From Micromonospora sp. U21 (GTDB lineage: Bacteria; Actinomycetota; Actinomycetes; Mycobacteriales; Micromonosporaceae), in the NCBI RefSeq assembly GCF_018070045.1, contig NZ_JAGPYK010000020.1, forward strand, positions 1 through 64,000: DNA of 64,000 nt, in the 5' to 3' direction. The translations under genes were made by a program, and so were the position numbers. Shown in pieces: positions 38,365 through 47,958 of this stretch. The notes under the pieces are model-generated. The model was not told the origin of the DNA. It saw only the letters and a program-made list of their open reading frames with translations, and made no database searches. The number at the start of each line of letters is the position of its first letter. Positions within the stretch are counted from its first letter, which is position 1.

Positions 38365-41300
38365 GTGATCGAGCAGCGCACCGTCCGCCGGTTCGCCCCC
38401 ACCCGGGCTGGGATCATCAACCTGTGGGACTACCGCGACGAGGAGTTCCTCTTCGTCGACGGGTGGTTGGTGCTGCGCGGGCCGAACGGCTCCGGCAAGA
38501 CCAAGGCCCTGGAGGTCCTCTTTCCCTTCGTCCTCGATGGGCGGATCGAGCCGCGCCGGCTCAACCCGTTCGCCAGCGAGGACCGGACCATGAAGTCGAA
38601 CCTGCTGTACCGGGGGCAGGAGGTCACCCACGCGTACGTGTGGATGGAGTTCTGCGACGGCGAGTCATACGTGACGGTCGGCATCGGCCTGCGGGCGCAC
38701 CGGCACGTCGACCGGGTGACCCGCTGGCACTTCGTTGTCGACGGCCGGGTCGGGGTGGACTTCTCCCTGCTGGATGCCGACGACCGGCCGCTGAACCGCC
38801 GCGACCTGATCACCCACCTGGGCGCCGACGCGGTACGGGACTCGGCGGAGGATTACCGGCACCTCGTTGACGCCCGGCTGTTCGGACTCGGTCCGGCCCG
38901 TTACGAGCAGCTGCTCGACCTGGTGCTCACCCTCCGTAAGCCGCAGCTGGCCAAGGATCTCAACCCGGTCGAGTTGTCCCGCACGCTGCAGCGCGGGCTG
39001 CGTCCGGTCGAGGACCACCTTCTCGTGGAGGCGGCCCGCTCGTTCGACGACATGGAGGCGGTCGCCCGTACCCTGGAGGGGTTGGTGGCGGCGGACGGCG
39101 CCACCGCGGCCTTCCTGACGGTCTACTCGACCTACCTGCGCACCCACGCCCGCGCGGCGGCCGACATCCTGACGGCCCGCCGTGAGGCGGTCGCCGCGCA
39201 TTCGACGGGGCTGGTCGACGCCCGCCGCGTCGCCGGGGAAGCCGTTGAGGCCGAGGCGGCGGCCACCGCGCGGCTGCGCGCGGTCGAGGGCGAGCCGGGT
39301 CGCCTCCGGGCCCACCTGGACAGCTTGAAGAGTTCGGCGGCATACCAGTCCCACGAGCAGCTCGCCGACCTTGAACGGCACGTGCACGACCTGGCCGAGG
39401 CCGCGGACCAGGCCGGCCTGGCCGTCACCGTCGAGCAGGACGCGGTGTCGCGGCGGCGCGGCGAGTGGGAGCGCGCCGCGGTGGCGACGCGCGACGCGCG
39501 GGCCGCCGCCGACCGGCTCGCCGCTGACCTGATGCTGGACGCCGAGACTGCCGGGATCACCTGGAGCGCCGCCGACACCGACGCCAGTGACCTGGCGGCC
39601 CGGCTCACCGCCCGCACCGGTGCCCGCCGCGACGACGTACGCGCTATCCGAGAGCAGTCGGCCCGGCACGGCCAGGCCGAGCGGGACCACGCCCGGGCGG
39701 CGGCCGACGCGGCGCGCTCGGCGGAGGCTGTCGTCGACGCCGAGCAGGCCGAACAGCGCGCCGAGGCTGCGGTCACCGCGGCCCGCGCGCAGATGCACGC
39801 CCAGGTCGGGAGGTGGGCGGGCGACCACTCGCGGCTGCTCTCCGGCCTCGGGCCGCCCGGCGGTACCGCCGCTGGGCGTGGCCTGGCGGCCCGGCTGGGC
39901 GAGGCCGTCGATGCCGCCGGCGAGCCCGGCACGCACACGCTGCGGGAGGTGTACGCCGCGGCCACCGCCGCCGGCGTGACGCAGTGCCGGGATCGGCTCG
40001 CGGTGTTGGCAGCCCGCCGCACGGCGTTGGCTGACCGGCGAGGTGAGGTCGTCGCCGAACGTGACCGGATCGCGGACGAGCACGACGACGCGCCACCCAC
40101 CCCGGCGACCCGTCCGGCGTCGCGCGCCGGCAGGTCTGGGGCACCGCTGTGGCGACTGGTCCGCTTCACCGACGCGGTCACCGGAGCGGACGCCGCAGCC
40201 ATCGAGGCGGCCCTGCACGCCGCCGGCCTGCTGGACGCCTGGCTGCATTCGGAGCCGGACAACCTGCCGGCCGGGCTGGCCGGCGACGACCTGGACGGCT
40301 ACCTGCTGCCACTGCCAACGGGTCGTCGCCCGACCGGCCCCACCCTCGCCGACGTGCTGACCGCCGAGGACCAGGACGATGTACCCGTCGCCCGGATCAC
40401 CGACGTGCTCGCCTCGGTGGCGTTGGCCGACGCGGTCACGCCGGAGGCCACCGCGCCGGTCGTGGTGGGCGTGGACGGCCGGTACGCCCAGGGCGTCGGC
40501 GTCGGCCGGTTCGCCAAGATGGAGTGCGAGTACATCGGCGCGACCGCCCGGGCGGCCCGCCGCGCCGCCCGGGTCGCCGAGTGCGACCGGATTCTGGCGG
40601 TCGTCGACGCCGATCTCGGCGCGCTGGACCGCGACCGCGCCGCCGACGAGCAGCTGCTGGCCGCCGTGGACGCCGCCGGAGCGCAGCTCCCGCCGATCGC
40701 GCCGATCCAGACGGCGCTGCGCGAACTCGATCGGGCGGCCGCGACGCTGCGCGCCCGCCAGGAGGCCGCCAACGCCGCCTCCGCCCGCCTCGACCAGGCC
40801 CTGGCCGACCGGGCCGCCGCAGCCGTCGCGCTGCGCCGGGCCACCGCGGAGCGGTCCCTGCCGGTGGACCAGCTCGACCAGACCGCCGACGCGGTGGATC
40901 GCTTCGAGAAGCGGGGCGTCCGGCTGGAGAGCGCCCGGCCGGCCGCGGCGCGCGCCGCCGAACAGGAAGACCAGGCCCAGCTGCGGCACGACGAGGCGGT
41001 GGACCGGCTCACCGTCGCGCAGGACGCCGCGCGCGCTGCCACCGCGCGGCACGAAGAGAAGGCGGAGGCGTACGGGACGCTGCGGTCCAGCGTCGGCGCC
41101 GAGGCGGAACGGGTGCTGGCCGACGTGGCCCAAACCGCCGACGAGGTCATCGCCGTCGAGCGGGCCGTCGAGCGTGCCCGGGGGGACGTCGGCGCCGCCC
41201 GGGAACGGCGGGCCGCCGCGGCGACCCGGGTCGAGCTGGGCGAGCAGGCCCTCGCCGCCGCGGTCGCCGAGGCGCACCACGACGCGCTGCGGCTGCGCCC

Positions 41301-42519
41301 GTACGCCCAGCCGGACCTGCTCGGTCTGCTGCGCTGCCCGACCGGGCTGCGCTGGCCGGTCCGGACCGAGTCCGCCGGCGAGGAGGGCTCGAAGCTGGAC
41401 CCGCAGGTGGCCGCGCTGCACGAGGCGATCCTGGCCGCCACCCGGGAACTGAGCCCGACCGAGACGTCGCTCAAGCAGAGCGCGACCCGGCTGACCACCG
41501 CCCTGACCGAGTTGCAGGCGCAGCTGCCCGCGGCCGGGCTCGATCACCGGCCCGAGTGGGACACCGACGACGGTGTCATCGTGGTCCGGGTCGCCGACGA
41601 GCAGGGGCTGACCCCGGTGGCCCACTTCGCGGACCGGATCGCCCGCGAGCGCCGCGATCAGGAGCAGCTGCTCACCGACGCCGAACAGCGGGTGCTGGAG
41701 GACGCGCTGCTGGGCCAGCTGGCCCGGCAGATCCACCACCGCACCATCGAGGCCCGCGATCTGGTGGAGGCGATGGACGGCCAGATGCGGGCCCGGCGGA
41801 TGTCCTCCGGGCTCACCGTCGGTGTCGGCTGGCGGCTGGCCGACGACCTCGACGCCGAGCAGCGCGAGGTCTGCAAGCTGCTGGAGCGCGACCCGGCCCG
41901 GCTCGGGCCGGGTCAGCTCACCACGATGCGCCGGCACTTCGCCGCCCGGATCAAGGCGGCCCGGGCGACGGCGCCTGAGCGGCCGTACCGGGAGCTGTTG
42001 GGGGAGGTGCTCGACTACCGGCAGTGGCGGACCTTCGCCTTCACCCTGCACCGTCCCGGCGGCGGCGCGGAAGCCCTGACCCGGGCCCGGCACAGCCAGC
42101 TCTCCGGCGGCGAGCAGTCGGTCTCGCTGCACCTGCCGCTCTTCGCCGCCGCCAACGCCCTGTTCGGCTCGGCGCGGCCGGACGCGCCCCGTCTGCTCGG
42201 CCTGGACGAGGCATTCGCCGGGGTGGACGACACTGGCCGCAGCGAGCTGATGGCCCTGGCGAAACAGTTCGACCTGGACCTGTTCATGACCGGGTACGAC
42301 CTCTGGGCAACCCACCCGGCGGTCAGCGGCGCGGCGCACTACGACCTGTCGCACTCCACCCTGGAACACGCCGTGTCCACCGTGCTGCTGGTCTGGGACG
42401 GCTCGGTCAACGTGGCCGACTTCGACGGGACGCTGACGCGGGCGCTCGGCTCGCCGGAAACCCGCCGGGCGTCGGGCCGTGACACCGCGCTCGTCGAGTT
42501 CGGCCTCGGCGACGAATGA
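38365..42519 (+). CDS. jetC: Wadjet type II JetC, SMC-like ATPase (TIGR02680-like)
   Basis: A 1384-aa ATPase with Walker A GPNGSGKT (residues 39-46), the ABC signature QLSGGEQSVSLHLP (about 1245) and Walker B with D-loop LLGLDEAFAGVDD (about 1280). Between them are two long Ala/Arg/Glu-rich coiled coils separated by a hinge-like region near residues 590-720. This is the architecture of MukB-like loop-extruding motors. Wadjet complexes extrude and cut circular plasmids; the mycobacterial relative EptABCD limits plasmid maintenance. GTG 38365 follows GGGAGG. Confidence 0.93.
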   Translation: MIEQRTVRRFAPTRAGIINLWDYRDEEFLFVDGWLVLRGPNGSGKTKALEVLFPFVLDGRIEPRRLNPFASEDRTMKSNLLYRGQEVTHAYVWMEFCDGESYVTVGIGLRAHRHVDRVTRWHFVVDGRVGVDFSLLDADDRPLNRRDLITHLGADAVRDSAEDYRHLVDARLFGLGPARYEQLLDLVLTLRKPQLAKDLNPVELSRTLQRGLRPVEDHLLVEAARSFDDMEAVARTLEGLVAADGATAAFLTVYSTYLRTHARAAADILTARREAVAAHSTGLVDARRVAGEAVEAEAAATARLRAVEGEPGRLRAHLDSLKSSAAYQSHEQLADLERHVHDLAEAADQAGLAVTVEQDAVSRRRGEWERAAVATRDARAAADRLAADLMLDAETAGITWSAADTDASDLAARLTARTGARRDDVRAIREQSARHGQAERDHARAAADAARSAEAVVDAEQAEQRAEAAVTAARAQMHAQVGRWAGDHSRLLSGLGPPGGTAAGRGLAARLGEAVDAAGEPGTHTLREVYAAATAAGVTQCRDRLAVLAARRTALADRRGEVVAERDRIADEHDDAPPTPATRPASRAGRSGAPLWRLVRFTDAVTGADAAAIEAALHAAGLLDAWLHSEPDNLPAGLAGDDLDGYLLPLPTGRRPTGPTLADVLTAEDQDDVPVARITDVLASVALADAVTPEATAPVVVGVDGRYAQGVGVGRFAKMECEYIGATARAARRAARVAECDRILAVVDADLGALDRDRAADEQLLAAVDAAGAQLPPIAPIQTALRELDRAAATLRARQEAANAASARLDQALADRAAAAVALRRATAERSLPVDQLDQTADAVDRFEKRGVRLESARPAAARAAEQEDQAQLRHDEAVDRLTVAQDAARAATARHEEKAEAYGTLRSSVGAEAERVLADVAQTADEVIAVERAVERARGDVGAARERRAAAATRVELGEQALAAAVAEAHHDALRLRPYAQPDLLGLLRCPTGLRWPVRTESAGEEGSKLDPQVAALHEAILAATRELSPTETSLKQSATRLTTALTELQAQLPAAGLDHRPEWDTDDGVIVVRVADEQGLTPVAHFADRIARERRDQEQLLTDAEQRVLEDALLGQLARQIHHRTIEARDLVEAMDGQMRARRMSSGLTVGVGWRLADDLDAEQREVCKLLERDPARLGPGQLTTMRRHFAARIKAARATAPERPYRELLGEVLDYRQWRTFAFTLHRPGGGAEALTRARHSQLSGGEQSVSLHLPLFAAANALFGSARPDAPRLLGLDEAFAGVDDTGRSELMALAKQFDLDLFMTGYDLWATHPAVSGAAHYDLSHSTLEHAVSTVLLVWDGSVNVADFDGTLTRALGSPETRRASGRDTALVEFGLGDE

Positions 42520-43766
42520 GTGGCGGTGAGCAGCAGCGGCCGCCCGGCCGGGTCGGGTGGGCGCAGCTTCCCGACGCACCCGGTTGGCGGCGGCTGCTGT
42601 CCGTCGCCCGGCGTAGCCTGGAACGCACGGGCGGCCGGCTCGACACCGCCGTCTCCCTGAGCGCGCCCACGGACGACGAACGGCTCCTGGTCATCGGGCT
42701 GACCGGCACCCACCGCTCCGCCGGCGCCGGCCGGTTCACCGTACGGCTGTCGGACGTGGATGCGCATCTGCGCGGCGTGTACGGAGTCGGCCTGCCGGAG
42801 GTGCTCGCCGCGGCGGCTCCGCTGCGGAACCGGCCGGCGGACGCGAAGCGCGAGGCGCTGGCGCGGGACGCCATCCTCGCCGTGGCCCACGAAGGCCGGC
42901 ATGCCGGCACCGACTGGTACGCAGGCTGGCTCGAAGGACTTCGTCGGGACGGTACCCTCACCCGGGTCGTCCGGGCCGGGCTGCCGTTCGAGGGCGTGGT
43001 CCGCGTGCTGGACGCCTTGCCCGCCGCGGACGAGCCGATGCCGGTCTTCGCCGACCGGGTGCTCAACGACACGAAGGCCCTCGCGGACGGGGCGCTACGA
43101 GGGCTGGTTCTGCGCGCGGTCGCAGCCTGGCAGCGGGCACCCATGCCGGCCGGCGGCGAACAGGAAAGGGCGCTGTGGGAGTCCGTCGGCCTGGTCCCCG
43201 ACGACCTGGCCAGCCAGGTGCTGGTGCTCAATGTGCCCGCCACCGGTGGCCTGCTCGGGCGGTGGTTGACCGATGCCGCCGATTCCGGCGTGCCGATGCG
43301 GGTCACCCTGCACCAACTCCGCCTGGCACCCCTCGCCCTGGCCTGTGCAGAGGTCTTCGTCTGCGAGAACCCGGCTGTACTGCGCGCGGCGGCCACCGCC
43401 CTGGGGCCGCGAGCGCCGTCGCTGGTCTGCACCGAAGGCGTGCCCTCGGCCGCAGTGCACACGCTGCTGCGCGCCGCGACGGGCGCGGTGATCCGCTGGC
43501 GCAACGACTTCGATTGGACCGGCGTACGCCTGACGGCAGCGGCCCTCGACCGGTATCCCAACGCGGTTCCGTGGCGGATGACGGCAGCCGACTACGTGCC
43601 AGGAGCCGGCACCGGTCCCGACCTGATCGGAGCGCCGGCCGTAACGTCCTGGGATCCGCCGCTGCAGGAGGAGATGCGAAAGGCGGGTCGAGCGGTCATG
43701 GAGGAACGCTTGCTCGATGCACTCCTCGCCGACCTATGCAAGGCCGGCGGTGACGCCAGCAGGTGA
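42516..43766 (+). CDS. jetD: Wadjet type II JetD, Toprim-type nuclease subunit (DUF3323/DUF2399)
   Basis: A 416-aa protein starting at the ATGA overlap with jetC. The C-terminal half is Toprim-like: glutamate in VFVCENPAVL (about residue 285), then the DxD in RWRNDFDWTGVRL (Asp near 331 and 333). JetD is the topoisomerase-VI-like nuclease that cleaves DNA when the SMC motor stalls on a small circle. The key acidic residues look intact, so the system is probably active. About 230 gene-free bases separate it from the right att repeat. Confidence 0.9.
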   Translation: MSGGEQQRPPGRVGWAQLPDAPGWRRLLSVARRSLERTGGRLDTAVSLSAPTDDERLLVIGLTGTHRSAGAGRFTVRLSDVDAHLRGVYGVGLPEVLAAAAPLRNRPADAKREALARDAILAVAHEGRHAGTDWYAGWLEGLRRDGTLTRVVRAGLPFEGVVRVLDALPAADEPMPVFADRVLNDTKALADGALRGLVLRAVAAWQRAPMPAGGEQERALWESVGLVPDDLASQVLVLNVPATGGLLGRWLTDAADSGVPMRVTLHQLRLAPLALACAEVFVCENPAVLRAAATALGPRAPSLVCTEGVPSAAVHTLLRAATGAVIRWRNDFDWTGVRLTAAALDRYPNAVPWRMTAADYVPGAGTGPDLIGAPAVTSWDPPLQEEMRKAGRAVMEERLLDALLADLCKAGGDASR

Positions 43767-44000
43767 GGATCCCCAATGGCCTGCAGACCCGGCGATGGCG
43801 ATGATGTCCATGCACCGACGTGGTGAGCTCCTCGCGGCGGCGCCGCGTCGTGACGACGGCTAGTGAACGGGACCAGGAGTGGCGGGCGGTCCAGTCGGCG
43901 TCGAGCGTATAAGCGGGCAGCCCGACTCCTTTACTCGGCTGGGTATGCTGATTGGCGACCTGGGAGAACGTGCTTGAGCACGCCGCTGGGGCCTTCAACT

Positions 44001-44046
44001 ACTGGGGGTCAAGGGGTCGTCGGTTCGAATCCGGCCGTCCCGACAG
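44001..44046 (+). repeat. attR: 46-bp tRNA-Pro 3' fragment
   Basis: A perfect copy of 34827-34872: the 3' half of tRNA-Pro without its 5' half. It is not a functional tRNA. It bounds the Wadjet island on the right and lies 110 bases from the 3' end of an integrase gene outside the island. Confidence 0.9.
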
Positions 44047-44062
44047 AGTTTCGGCAGGTCAG

Positions 44063-44095
44063 AGGCCTTGATTCACTTCGGTGAGTCGGGGCCTT
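44063..44095 (+). terminator. terminator-like hairpin after the tRNA fragment
   Basis: AGGCC and ATTCAC pair with GTGAGT and GGCCT around TTCG, followed by TTT. It resembles a tRNA terminator and is probably the original downstream flank of tRNA-Pro or of an earlier element. Confidence 0.7.
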
Positions 44096-44156
44096 TGCCG
44101 TTTCGTCTCACAATTTCTCACGTACGCCGGTACTGCTGAATTCTCGGGCGCTCAAG

Positions 44157-45059
44157 TCACCCGAACAGCCCCGATTCGAGGTGCTCGGCAGCCACCTTGA
44201 GGTGGCTGCTGTCGGGGTGGACGTAGACCCGCTTGGCGAGCGTGCCGCCGTCGGCGTGGCCGGCCCAGGCAGCGAGGACGACGTCGGGCACTCCGGCGCC
44301 GGCGAGGTAGGTCAGGCAGGCGTGCCGGGCGTCGTACGGCCGGACCTTGCGTACTCCGACCTTTGCCATCAGCTCGTACACCCGGCGGCGGAGCCAGTCG
44401 GTGCGCTGCGGCTGGCCGAGTTCGTTGACCAGGACGTAGCCGCTGTCGACGTAGGCGTTACCGGCCTTGAGGCGTTCCCTCTTCTGCAGGGTGTGGAACG
44501 CCTTGAGCGCCTTCGTTACCGTCGCGGGCATCGGCAGGCCGCGTTTGCCAGCCGCCGATTTGGCTTCCTTCTCTTCAATCTCACCGTCGACGAGCGTCCG
44601 GGTGTTGTTCCCGGCCGCGATCGTGCCGGCCTCGAAGTCGACATCGGACCAACGCAGTCCGCACACCTCGGCCGGTCGGAGACCCATCAGCGACAGCAGG
44701 CAGGCGGCGTACGAACGTTCGCCCGTGATGCCGGTCAGGAACGCTTTCACCTCCTCCTGGGTCCAGGGCTTGCGCTCGGCCTGTGCCTCGGCTGCGGCCT
44801 TCGCTGCCGCTCTGGGGATGGCCACGAACGCTGCAACGTTGCGCACCACGAGCTGGCGGCGAACCGCCACGTTCAGCGCGGTCCGGAGCCGGCCGAGCGT
44901 CAGGCGCACTGACCGAACACCGAGCCCCGTTCCCTGCTTGCCGCCACGTTTCCGGCCCTCCGTCAGCATCCAGTCGATCAGAGCCTCGATGTCGGCCTCG
45001 GTGACGTCCTGGAGTGGCTTACTGCCAAGGCGGGCGCGGACCGACAGCAGCCCTGTCTG
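44157..45059 (-). pseudogene. tyrosine integrase, N-terminus lost
   Basis: The open frame encodes the catalytic part of a phage/ICE-type integrase: LRPAEVCGLRWSDVD (first Arg), YDARHACLTYLAGAG (second Arg, with Tyr in place of the usual His), AGHADGG (His) and the nucleophile Tyr in KRVYVHPD. ATG 44969 would give 270 aa, but the frame is homologous further upstream (LGSKPLQDVTEADIEALIDW) until a stop at 45060-45062, where IS3 sequence begins. The N-terminal arm-binding domain is therefore missing. Its 3' end faces the att repeat, as in pSAM2-type elements. It is likely inactive. Confidence 0.8.
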
Positions 45060-45125
45060 TCAGGCTGAGATGAGGCAGCCTTTCCGGTGAAGCTAGGCTT
45101 GCCGGGAGACAGGAAGAGGATCATC

Positions 45126-45536
45126 GTGACACTACCCAGTACGCCTGGTGAGCAGGGCGGACGGCCGAAGCGGCGGACGTTCACGGCGGAGTACAAACTG
45201 CGCATCGTGGCGGAGTACGACGCGGCGAAGGCCTCGGGTGAGGGCGCGGCGATCCTGCGCCGGGAGGGCCTGTATCACTCGCACATTCTGGAGTGGCGGG
45301 CCGCGCGGGACGCGGGGGCGTTGACCGCCTTGGGTAGCCGCAAGAGCCCGGTGAGTGAGAACCGGCGCCGCAGCGCGGAGGTGGCCGAGATCGAGCGGTT
45401 GCGGCGGCGTAACGAGCGTCTGGAAGCGGACCTGGCGCGGACGAAGACCGCGTTGGAGATCATGGGAAAAGCGCACGCGCTCTTGGAGACGTTGTCCGAG
45501 AGCGCGGACGACACGCCGCGGCCGCGCAGGCGCTGA
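45126..45536 (+). CDS. IS3-family transposase OrfA
   Basis: A 136-aa helix-turn-helix protein (FTAEYKLRIVAEYDAAKASG) with a C-terminal leucine-zipper-like segment (IERLRRRNERLEADLARTKT). GTG 45126 has AGGAAGAGGA 5 bases upstream. The matching OrfB is only a fragment, so the element cannot move alone. The insertion coincides with loss of the integrase N-terminus. Confidence 0.8.
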   Translation: MTLPSTPGEQGGRPKRRTFTAEYKLRIVAEYDAAKASGEGAAILRREGLYHSHILEWRAARDAGALTALGSRKSPVSENRRRSAEVAEIERLRRRNERLEADLARTKTALEIMGKAHALLETLSESADDTPRPRRR

Positions 45537-45735
45537 CCGCCGCGTTCGAGGAGTTGACGCCGGTGGTGGGTGTGGCCGGGGCGTGCCGGTTGACTGGCCG
45601 GTCCCGCGCCACTCACTACCGGCGCCAGCAGCCACCGGTGGTGTCGCGTCCGCTGCGGCCCAAGACACCTCCGCCGTCGATGCTGTCGGCGGCCGAACGT
45701 CAGTCCGTGCTGGATGTGACTCAACGCGTCCTCCG
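45519..45735 (+). pseudogene. IS3-family OrfB, N-terminal fragment
   Basis: In the frame shifted from OrfA, about 70 residues resemble the start of IS3 OrfB (VAGACRLTGRSRATHYRR, LSAAERQSVLDV). Homology stops near 45731 and the DDE catalytic region is absent. No right-hand inverted repeat was found. Confidence 0.7.
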
Positions 45736-46082
45736 ATGCTCGATCCACCTGGGTTGTCGAGCCGGGAGGGCAACGCTACTTCGAGCCGAGCAAACCCCTC
45801 TTGAGCCTCTCCCCGCCCTTGGGGCGACGCCCGGGCCGCGCAGGCCAAATGAGAGCCACACGACCAGCGTGGGCAGCCGAAAAGAGAGCGACAGCCCGGG
45901 CGCCTCGACCGCAGCCTGGCCGGGCGACGGTCGCAGGTCAATGAAACAAGTAGCCGAGAACAGTGCACTCGATCATGTTGATGAGCGTGCGCCGCAGCTC
46001 TACCACTGTGTCCGGGCCTCCGCTTGGGTGGTCGAGGCCGGTGTTGTTTGTCTTGCGGGCTGAGCTTCGGTCGTGCGGCGGA
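45736..46082. other. gene-free stretch after the IS3 remnant
   Basis: Short frames exist on both strands but none resembles a known protein. The stretch is probably scarred DNA left by IS activity. Confidence 0.4.
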
Positions 46083-47144
46083 CTACGCGGATGTCGAGGA
46101 TGCGCCGCAGGTGGGGCAATGACCCGGTCCGGGCGGACGGCGGCCCGCGGACAGCTGGCCCCGTGCCACAAGGGCCAGCGGCAGCAGCATCGGTCCGATC
46201 ATGGCCACCAGCACGGACGCGACGACCATGGATGACCACGCCGGAATCATGGCCCGGCCGGGGCCGGAGTCGTCAAGCACCGCGCCGAGCGGGTTCACCG
46301 CGAGCATCCCGATCGGCGTGAGCAGGATCAGCATCGCCCATGTGCCGCGGTAGTCGCGCCGGGCGGCTAGGCCGAGCGCGATCAGCAGCGCGCCGATCAG
46401 CAGCGTCACCGCAGCGGCGGGCAGGGCCGTTGCGGCGAGATCGTAGTAGCCGCTGATGAAATCCAAGGTGGGCGCGGTGCCGATGGCGATCGGCAGGATC
46501 GCCGCCGCAGCGGCGATCGGCATGAGCCGCACCCACCAGAGGCGCTGGCCCGCCGCACCGAGCGCGACGACACCGAGCACAATCTGGGGCAGCAGCACCG
46601 ACAGCGGCGGGCGGGGCAATCCGGTCAGCGCCGCGGCCGGCACGATGAAGGCAGTCACCAGTACGGCCAGGCCGGCCGCCCAACGAAACCATCGGCCGCT
46701 CGCCGCGACATATACCACGGCGGCGAGCAACCAGGCCGCCCACGCCGCGACGGCGAGCGACAGAAACGGCCCGACCTGCAAAGACCAGGACGGTGTGGGG
46801 GCAAGCGCCTCGAGAATCGCCCACCCGGTCGCGCACGTGGTCGCCGTCGTCAGTGCGAGCAGGCCGGCGAGCCGGAAGCCGGGACCGAGGCCCCGTGCGG
46901 TCCGCAGGTGCTGGCTCAGCCCACCGGCCGCGAGGTCCGCGATGTCGGCCGGCGAGGGTCTCCTACGGTCGGGCGCGGCCAGGGACAGGTAGGTGTCCAC
47001 CAGCTCCGAGCCACGCGTGCGCCGATAGTCGGCCGGATAGAACAGCGCCGTCCAGCGTGCGAAGCGCCGTTCGAGATCGGTCATCGCAGGGCGTCCTCGG
47101 TCATGCCCTTGCGGGCGGTCCGGCTGGCCTTCCGGCAAGCTCAT
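46083..47144 (-). CDS. polytopic membrane protein paired with a PadR regulator
   Basis: This 353-aa protein has a soluble N-terminal helical domain of HAAS-like type (MTDLERRFARWTALFYPADY, then RRTRGSELVDTYLSL) followed by 8-9 membrane helices. PadR plus HAAS-domain membrane protein is a recurrent pair. ATG 47144 overlaps the PadR stop (ATGA) with GAGG upstream; ATG 47084, at the start of the conserved domain, is the alternative and would give 333 aa. Function unknown, probably envelope sensing or transport. Confidence 0.75.
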   Translation of the reverse strand: MSLPEGQPDRPQGHDRGRPAMTDLERRFARWTALFYPADYRRTRGSELVDTYLSLAAPDRRRPSPADIADLAAGGLSQHLRTARGLGPGFRLAGLLALTTATTCATGWAILEALAPTPSWSLQVGPFLSLAVAAWAAWLLAAVVYVAASGRWFRWAAGLAVLVTAFIVPAAALTGLPRPPLSVLLPQIVLGVVALGAAGQRLWWVRLMPIAAAAAILPIAIGTAPTLDFISGYYDLAATALPAAAVTLLIGALLIALGLAARRDYRGTWAMLILLTPIGMLAVNPLGAVLDDSGPGRAMIPAWSSMVVASVLVAMIGPMLLPLALVARGQLSAGRRPPGPGHCPTCGASSTSA

Positions 47145-47491
47145 GCGAATCCTCGGCTCGGGCGGGGCGCAGCCTTGACGGCGCGCAGCCGGGTGGTTGC
47201 CGCTTTGACGTTGCGGCGCATGCGTTCGGTCTCGGCGGCCAGCAGCTCGCCGCCCGGCTCGGTGAGCCGGTAGTAGCGGCGCAGCCGGCCGTCGACGATC
47301 TCCTCGTGGTCGACGGCCACCAGGCCCGCGTCGACCAGCCGGTCCAGCGCGCCGTAGAGCGTGCCGGGCCGCAGCGAGATGCGGCCGTCGGACAGCCGGG
47401 CCACCTCGGCGATCAGGCCGTAGCCGTGCATCGGCTCGCCGGCGAGGGCTGTGAGGATCAGGAAAGTGGGTTCACGCAGTGGGGTTTCCAC
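47141..47491 (-). CDS. PadR-family transcriptional regulator
   Basis: A 116-aa winged-helix protein (REPTFLILTALAGEPMHGYG, LRPGTLYGALDRLVDAGLVA, RRYYRLTEPGGELLAAE). GTG 47491 is used. TATATT lies 7 bases upstream as a -10 sequence, so the mRNA may be leaderless; ATG 47530 is a longer alternative. The gene is coupled to the membrane-protein gene downstream, which it probably regulates. Confidence 0.85.
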   Translation of the reverse strand: METPLREPTFLILTALAGEPMHGYGLIAEVARLSDGRISLRPGTLYGALDRLVDAGLVAVDHEEIVDGRLRRYYRLTEPGGELLAAETERMRRNVKAATTRLRAVKAAPRPSRGFA

Positions 47492-47496
47492 GCGGC

Positions 47497-47521
47497 ACAA
47501 TATATCGGCTACGAAGGTATA
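47497..47521. promoter_or_regulatory. possible PadR operator and -10 region
   Basis: TATA at each end of a 13-base spacer (TATATCGGCTACGAAGGTATA) covers the -10 region immediately before the PadR start. PadR proteins commonly bind such A/T-ended dyads and repress themselves. The dyad is imperfect, so this is tentative. Confidence 0.35.
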
Positions 47522-47610
47522 AGGGAACATCGCCACCGGCTGCGACCGAACAGTCCTCGATCTGCGATCTGGCACACGCTTCTGCCGCCGACCGTGCGTC
47601 ATGTGGACGA

Positions 47611-47958
47611 CTACGCCGTCGTGGCTCGGGCATCGGCGGTGTGCTGCTGGTTTGCTGCGGTGCGCCGGACGACCTGGATACCGGCGGTCGTGGTGGTCAC
47701 GAGTGCCACGGATGCGGCGACCAGCAGCAGGGTGGTCTCGGCCAGGACCGTGCGCATGTACTCGCCCCCGTTTGTGGTGGCGGACAGGTACTGCACGGCT
47801 GCGATCAGGTTGAGGGGTACGGCGACGATCGCGCTCATCCGCCACCACGCCACTGGCGCTGTGGGTGCGACCGGTGGTCCGGTGCGCCGGGCCCGGATGA
47901 CCCAGTTGGCGACGCCAGCCCAGGCGGTAAGCAGCGTGAAACGTCGCGTCGGAGGCAT
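47611..47958 (-). CDS. small two-helix membrane protein, hypothetical
   Basis: A 115-aa frame starting at ATG 47958 with two hydrophobic stretches (WRMSAIVAVPLNLIAAVQYL and TLLLVAASVALVTTTTAG). I do not recognise the family. It overlaps, on the opposite strand, the first codons of the truncated sigma-factor frame, so its 5' end coincides with a recombination junction and its real N-terminus may be altered. Confidence 0.5.
   Translation of the reverse strand: MPPTRRFTLLTAWAGVANWVIRARRTGPPVAPTAPVAWWRMSAIVAVPLNLIAAVQYLSATTNGGEYMRTVLAETTLLLVAASVALVTTTTAGIQVVRRTAANQQHTADARATTA

Noticed and set aside
38665..42579. 1304-aa minus-strand frame
   Set aside because: It is the shadow of jetC; the plus strand has all the SMC motifs.
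44001..44046. Second tRNA-Pro gene
   Set aside because: Only the 3' half is present; the acceptor 5' strand and D arm are missing.
45938..46171. 77-aa minus-strand frame
   Set aside because: No recognisable family; it overlaps the end of the membrane-protein gene.
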